Below, piece after piece: positions 6,812-9,370 of a DNA stretch of 9,370 nt. Made by a program: the position numbers and the translations under genes. Below the pieces are notes generated by a model that searched no databases, had not been told where the DNA came from, and worked only from the letters and a program-made list of their open reading frames with translations. Position 1 is the first letter of the stretch. Every line of letters starts with the position of its first letter. Origin of the DNA: JAYVIQ01 sp043770215 (GTDB lineage: Bacteria > Bacteroidota > Bacteroidia > Cytophagales > JAAEPT01); contig JAYVIQ010000065.1 of NCBI GenBank assembly GCA_043770215.1, positions 1-9,370 of the forward strand, in the 5' to 3' direction.

Positions 6812-6827
6812 CGTGATAAATATCACA
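6812..6827 (+). promoter_or_regulatory. Crp/Fnr-family binding dyad upstream of the sulfur operon
   Basis: CGTGATAAATATCACA contains GTGATA-AA-TATCAC, a perfect 14-base palindrome. It fits the Crp consensus TGTGA-N6-TCACA at 9 of 10 bases and also the Fnr layout (GTGAT-N4-ATCAC against TTGAT-N4-ATCAA). Its centre at 6819.5 lies about 40-41 bp before the transcription start predicted from the -7 element at 6849-6856, the standard position for an activator that replaces a -33 element. No TTTG -33 box is present, in keeping with activator dependence. Confidence 0.6.
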
Positions 6828-6832
6828 TATTA

Positions 6833-6850
6833 TATCCTTAATAAAGGATA
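6833..6850. promoter_or_regulatory. Second dyad overlapping the -7 element (candidate operator)
   Basis: TATCCTT (6833-6839) and AAGGATA (6844-6850) are exact reverse complements around AATA. The dyad fills the space between the Crp-type site and the -7 box, and its last two bases are the TA of TACCTTTG. A protein bound here would block RNA polymerase, so it is a candidate repressor operator. It does not match the ATTC/GAAT layout of BigR-type sites as I recall it, so the regulator is unknown. Confidence 0.45.
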
Positions 6851-6856
6851 CCTTTG
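6849..6856 (+). promoter_or_regulatory. -7 promoter element of the sulfur operon
   Basis: TACCTTTG matches the Bacteroidota -7 consensus TAnnTTTG at every fixed position. It ends 17 nt before the ATG at 6874, so the leader would be only about 15 nt. That excludes a riboswitch and places control at initiation. The -33 position is occupied by the Crp-type dyad. Confidence 0.65.
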
Positions 6857-6873
6857 TATTAAATCTATACCAA

Positions 6874-8277
6874 ATGAAAGTAGAACAAATTTATACAGGA
6901 TGTTTGTCTCAAGGAGCTTATTATATAGAATCTAACGGAGAAGTGGCAATCATTGACCCCTTACGTGACACTAAGCCTTATATAGAAAGAGCACAAAAAG
7001 ATAATGCAAAGATAAAATACATCTTCGAAACACATTTTCATGCAGACTTTGTTTCAGGCCATATAGATTTGGCAAAGCAAACAGATGCTAAAATTATCTT
7101 TGGGCCAAATGCAAACACAAGTTTTACATCCACTTCAGCTTTAGACAATCAAATATTTGTTTTAGGCAATGTATCCATAAAAGTCATCCATACACCAGGA
7201 CATACTATGGAAAGCACCTGCTTTTTGTTATTAGATGAGCAAGGCAAAGAGTACGCACTATTTTCTGGAGACACTTTATTTATCGGCGATGTTGGCAGGC
7301 CAGATTTGGCAGTTAAGTCTAACATGAGCAAAGAAGAGTTGGCAAGTCATTTGTTTTATAGCCTTAGAAATAAAATTATGACTTTACCAGATGAAACTAT
7401 TATATATCCAGCCCATGGAGCTGGCTCTGCCTGCGGAAAAAATTTAAGTAAGAATACTTTTGATACGTTGGGAAATCAGAAAATTGAAAATTATGCTTTA
7501 CGGTTTGATATGAGCAAAGAACAATTTTTAAATGAAGTTCTTGAAGGACTACAAGAAGCACCTTCTTATTTTTCAGAAAATGTGCGTTTAAACAAAAGTG
7601 GCTACGAATCTTTAGATGATATACTTAAAAGAGGTGATACAGAATTGAGCGTACAGGCATTCGAATCATTGGCTAATACCTATAAATGTTTAATTTTAGA
7701 CACTAGAGCGCCACAAGTATTTAAAAATGCATTTATTCCTAATAGCATAAATATAGGTTTGGAAGGAGCATTTGCACCTTGGGTGGGCGCTTTAATACCA
7801 AATTTGCAGCAAGAAATATTACTTATAGTGGACGAGGGCAAAGAACAAGAGGTCATTACTCGTTTGGCTAGAGTAGGGTATGATCATACATTAGGGTATT
7901 TAAGCGGTGGAATAGATGCCTGGATAAATGCAGGCAAAGAAGTAGATAGTATAAAATCTATTACAGCGCACGATTTAGAACAAATAATAGAAGAAAATAT
8001 AGATGTTTTAGATGTTAGAAAACCTTCAGAGTACGAGGCAGAGCATATAAAGGGCGTAAGAAACTTCCCTTTGGCAACAATAAATGAAAGTTTTTCGGTG
8101 TTAGACAAAACAAAAGAATACCATATCCATTGCGGAGGAGGGTATAGATCTATGATTATGGCGTCTATTTTAAAATCAAGAGGTTTTGAATCCATCATAG
8201 ATATTCAAGGCGGATTTGAAGCGATTAAAAAAACAACCATACCTCTATCTAATTTCGTTTGTTCATCAAAAAAATAA
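6874..8277 (+). CDS. CstB-like persulfide dioxygenase / double rhodanese fusion
   Basis: This 467-residue protein has three domains. Residues 1-230 form an ETHE1-type metallo-beta-lactamase fold: THFHAD (H54, H56, D58), PGHT (H110), SGDTLF (D133) and AHGAGSACGK (H181, C187). H54, H110 and D133 correspond to the mononuclear-iron ligands of persulfide dioxygenases. The usual second-metal histidine after D58 is phenylalanine, which fits a single iron. Residues 258-355 are a rhodanese domain with no cysteine in the active loop (DEGKEQE, 320-326), so it is a pseudo-rhodanese. Residues 363-450 are an active rhodanese with C420 in CGGGYRS. The order matches Staphylococcus CstB, which turns persulfide into sulfite and thiosulfate. 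A cytoplasmic detoxification role is inferred. It is first in an operon with two YeeE-type genes, behind the promoter at 6849-6856. Confidence 0.88.
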   Translation: MKVEQIYTGCLSQGAYYIESNGEVAIIDPLRDTKPYIERAQKDNAKIKYIFETHFHADFVSGHIDLAKQTDAKIIFGPNANTSFTSTSALDNQIFVLGNVSIKVIHTPGHTMESTCFLLLDEQGKEYALFSGDTLFIGDVGRPDLAVKSNMSKEELASHLFYSLRNKIMTLPDETIIYPAHGAGSACGKNLSKNTFDTLGNQKIENYALRFDMSKEQFLNEVLEGLQEAPSYFSENVRLNKSGYESLDDILKRGDTELSVQAFESLANTYKCLILDTRAPQVFKNAFIPNSINIGLEGAFAPWVGALIPNLQQEILLIVDEGKEQEVITRLARVGYDHTLGYLSGGIDAWINAGKEVDSIKSITAHDLEQIIEENIDVLDVRKPSEYEAEHIKGVRNFPLATINESFSVLDKTKEYHIHCGGGYRSMIMASILKSRGFESIIDIQGGFEAIKKTTIPLSNFVCSSKK

Positions 8278-8329
8278 CAGGCATTGTAATTTATATAATC
8301 TATTTGAATATCCATTAAAAGAGTTAGAA

Positions 8330-8896
8330 ATGAAAGAATTAGTTTTTGGGCCATGGCCCTGGTATGTAGTAGGTCCTCTAATTACCACAATAATGGTTTC
8401 AATGTTTTACTTTGGAAAAACATTTGGTGTATCTAGTAACTTTAGAACAATCTGCGCAATGGCCGGAGGAGGTAGGTATGCTTCTTTTTTTAGATTCGAC
8501 TGGAAAAGTCAAGTTTGGAACCTGGTATTTATCTTTGGTACACTTTTGGGTGGTTTTATCGCAAATACATGTATGACAAATTATACCACTCTAGAAATAT
8601 CAGAAAGTACCCAAGCTGCATTACAAAATGTTGGTATCACACACATAGAGCAGGGTTTCTCACCCAAAGAACTGTTTTCTTGGTCAAATGTGTTTACGCT
8701 AAGATCTATTATTATCTTAGTGTTTGGTGGTTTTTTTATTGGATTTGGTACAAGATATGCAGGAGGCTGCACTTCCGGACATGCCATCACTGGTTTAAGT
8801 AACCTACAACTACCCTCTTTAGTAGCAGTTATAGGTTTTTTTATAGGTGGTCTTGCAATGACATGGTTTATTTTACCTTTATTATTGACTTTATAA
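8330..8896 (+). CDS. YeeE/YedE-type sulfur transport membrane protein, N-terminal half
   Basis: This 188-residue membrane protein belongs to the Sulphur_transp group (PF04143), whose full-length members such as YeeE (TsuA) import thiosulfate. It shows the two half-motifs expected for one lobe: SSNFRTICAMAGG (C42) and RYAGGCTSGHAITG (C147), in which cysteines of the pore contact the sulfur substrate. The frame extends upstream to 8216, but that part overlaps the preceding gene. ATG at 8330 gives the family N-terminus (MKELVFGPWPWYVVGPL) and is preceded by a weak purine stretch. It lies 52 nt after the dioxygenase stop and 12 nt before the second half, so the three genes are probably one operon. 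Whether the substrate is imported thiosulfate or an exported oxidation product cannot be told from sequence. Confidence 0.88.
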   Translation: MKELVFGPWPWYVVGPLITTIMVSMFYFGKTFGVSSNFRTICAMAGGGRYASFFRFDWKSQVWNLVFIFGTLLGGFIANTCMTNYTTLEISESTQAALQNVGITHIEQGFSPKELFSWSNVFTLRSIIILVFGGFFIGFGTRYAGGCTSGHAITGLSNLQLPSLVAVIGFFIGGLAMTWFILPLLLTL

Positions 8897-8908
8897 AATG
8901 TGTGGATT

Positions 8909-9322
8909 ATGAAATTATTGAAATATTTAGTTGCCGGTGTGCTTTTTGGAATTATTCTTACAAAAGGTGAGGTAGTCTCTTGGTTTAGAATTTATGAAAT
9001 GTTTCGTTTTGAATCTTTTCATATGTATGGAGTAATAGGCTCAGCAGTAGTTCTAGGTATAATCTCTATGCAGTTTATAAAAAGAAAACATATAAGAGAT
9101 ATATCAGGAAATGAAATAAGAACAGAGGATAAAAAACCTTTATTTGTAGCCAGTCTTTTAGGTGGTACTATCTTTGGGTTAGGATGGGCTATGACGGGAG
9201 CATGTCCTGCACCATTGTTTATTCAGGTAGGCGCAGGAACCACAGTTTTTTTAGTAACTATCCTAAGTGCTACCTTAGGTACTTTTGTGTATGGCTTACT
9301 AAAGGAGAGATTACCCCATTAA
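8909..9322 (+). CDS. YeeE/YedE-type sulfur transport membrane protein, second half (DUF6691-like)
   Basis: This 137-residue protein has about four membrane segments and supplies the other lobe of the transporter. It carries GWAMTGACPAPLF (C99), the counterpart of the AGGCTSGH motif in the neighbour, and opens MKLLKYLVAGVLFGIILTK, typical of the short companion proteins placed in DUF6691 as I recall. The frame can be extended to a GTG at 8900, but ATG at 8909 fits the family start better. The TAA of the first half lies 12 nt upstream and both halves have proper ends, so this is a genuine two-gene transporter and not a frameshifted single gene. The two products probably form a heterodimer in the inner membrane. 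Confidence 0.87.
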   Translation: MKLLKYLVAGVLFGIILTKGEVVSWFRIYEMFRFESFHMYGVIGSAVVLGIISMQFIKRKHIRDISGNEIRTEDKKPLFVASLLGGTIFGLGWAMTGACPAPLFIQVGAGTTVFLVTILSATLGTFVYGLLKERLPH

Positions 9323-9338
9323 CTAGTCATTTTCTATA

Positions 9339-9360
9339 AATTTAATTTAGTATTAAAATT
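9339..9360 (+). terminator. AT-only hairpin after the sulfur operon
   Basis: AATTTAAT and ATTAAAATT pair with a one-base bulge around TTAGT, 16 nt after the last stop. There is no G-C pair in the stem and no T tract before the window ends, so termination here is only a guess. Confidence 0.2.
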
Positions 9361-9370
9361 CACGTCCTAT

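Noticed and set aside
6638..6826. 62-codon minus-strand frame between the mobile element and the sulfur operon
   Set aside because: It starts inside the Crp-type dyad, runs through AT-rich regulatory DNA and has no family features, so it is probably chance.
8216..8329. 38-codon upstream extension of the first YeeE-type gene
   Set aside because: It lies largely inside the CstB-like gene and reads as out-of-frame sequence; the family N-terminus begins at 8330.
8515..8802. 95-codon plus-strand and 69-codon minus-strand frames inside the first YeeE-type gene
   Set aside because: Both are alternative-frame shadows of a well-supported membrane protein.
8894..8911. Possible frameshift splitting one YeeE gene into two
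   Set aside because: The second half has its own family-typical N-terminus and ATG after a clean stop, so the split is natural.

Overview
The window is AT-rich DNA with short intergenic gaps, few recognisable Shine-Dalgarno sequences and TAnnTTTG-type -7 promoter elements. With its gene content (an RbfA / LolC-E-type permease pair, and a CstB-like protein followed by a two-gene YeeE module), this points to a member of the Bacteroidota, probably the Cytophagales or a flavobacterial relative. No gene here fixes the genus.

Layout. Positions 1-54 may hold the last 17 codons of a plus-strand gene, and its end looks like an outer-membrane beta-barrel terminus. Positions 55-470 are non-coding and contain hairpins and a diverged direct repeat. 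Three tightly overlapping minus-strand genes follow in transcription order: rbfA (start corrected to 3963), an FtsX/LolC-E-type permease (4-nt overlap) and a GT-C (GT39/ArnT-like) membrane glycosyltransferase with a C-terminal beta-rich domain (7-nt overlap). A divergent gap of about 280 nt precedes a plus-strand pair: a polytopic membrane protein of unknown function and a glycerophosphodiester phosphodiesterase, sharing one base at the stop/start. Directly after that pair lies a 168-bp element bounded by perfect 17-bp inverted repeats, probably a MITE-like insertion. It carries an internal GC-richer palindromic block.

The right third is a sulfur module: a three-domain persulfide-dioxygenase/rhodanese protein (CstB architecture), then two half-size YeeE/YedE-type membrane proteins. 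Its promoter is the most informative regulatory region in the window. It has a consensus -7 element TACCTTTG, a Crp/Fnr-family dyad about 41 bp upstream of the predicted start, and a second perfect dyad that sits between them and overlaps the -7 element. This layout suggests activation and repression at one promoter.

The sulfur genes probably oxidise persulfide or sulfane sulfur to sulfite and thiosulfate and move a sulfur species across the inner membrane. The minus-strand cluster combines ribosome maturation with envelope functions, and the plus-strand pair has envelope or lipid character. No CRISPR array, tRNA, rRNA or intact transposase gene was found.
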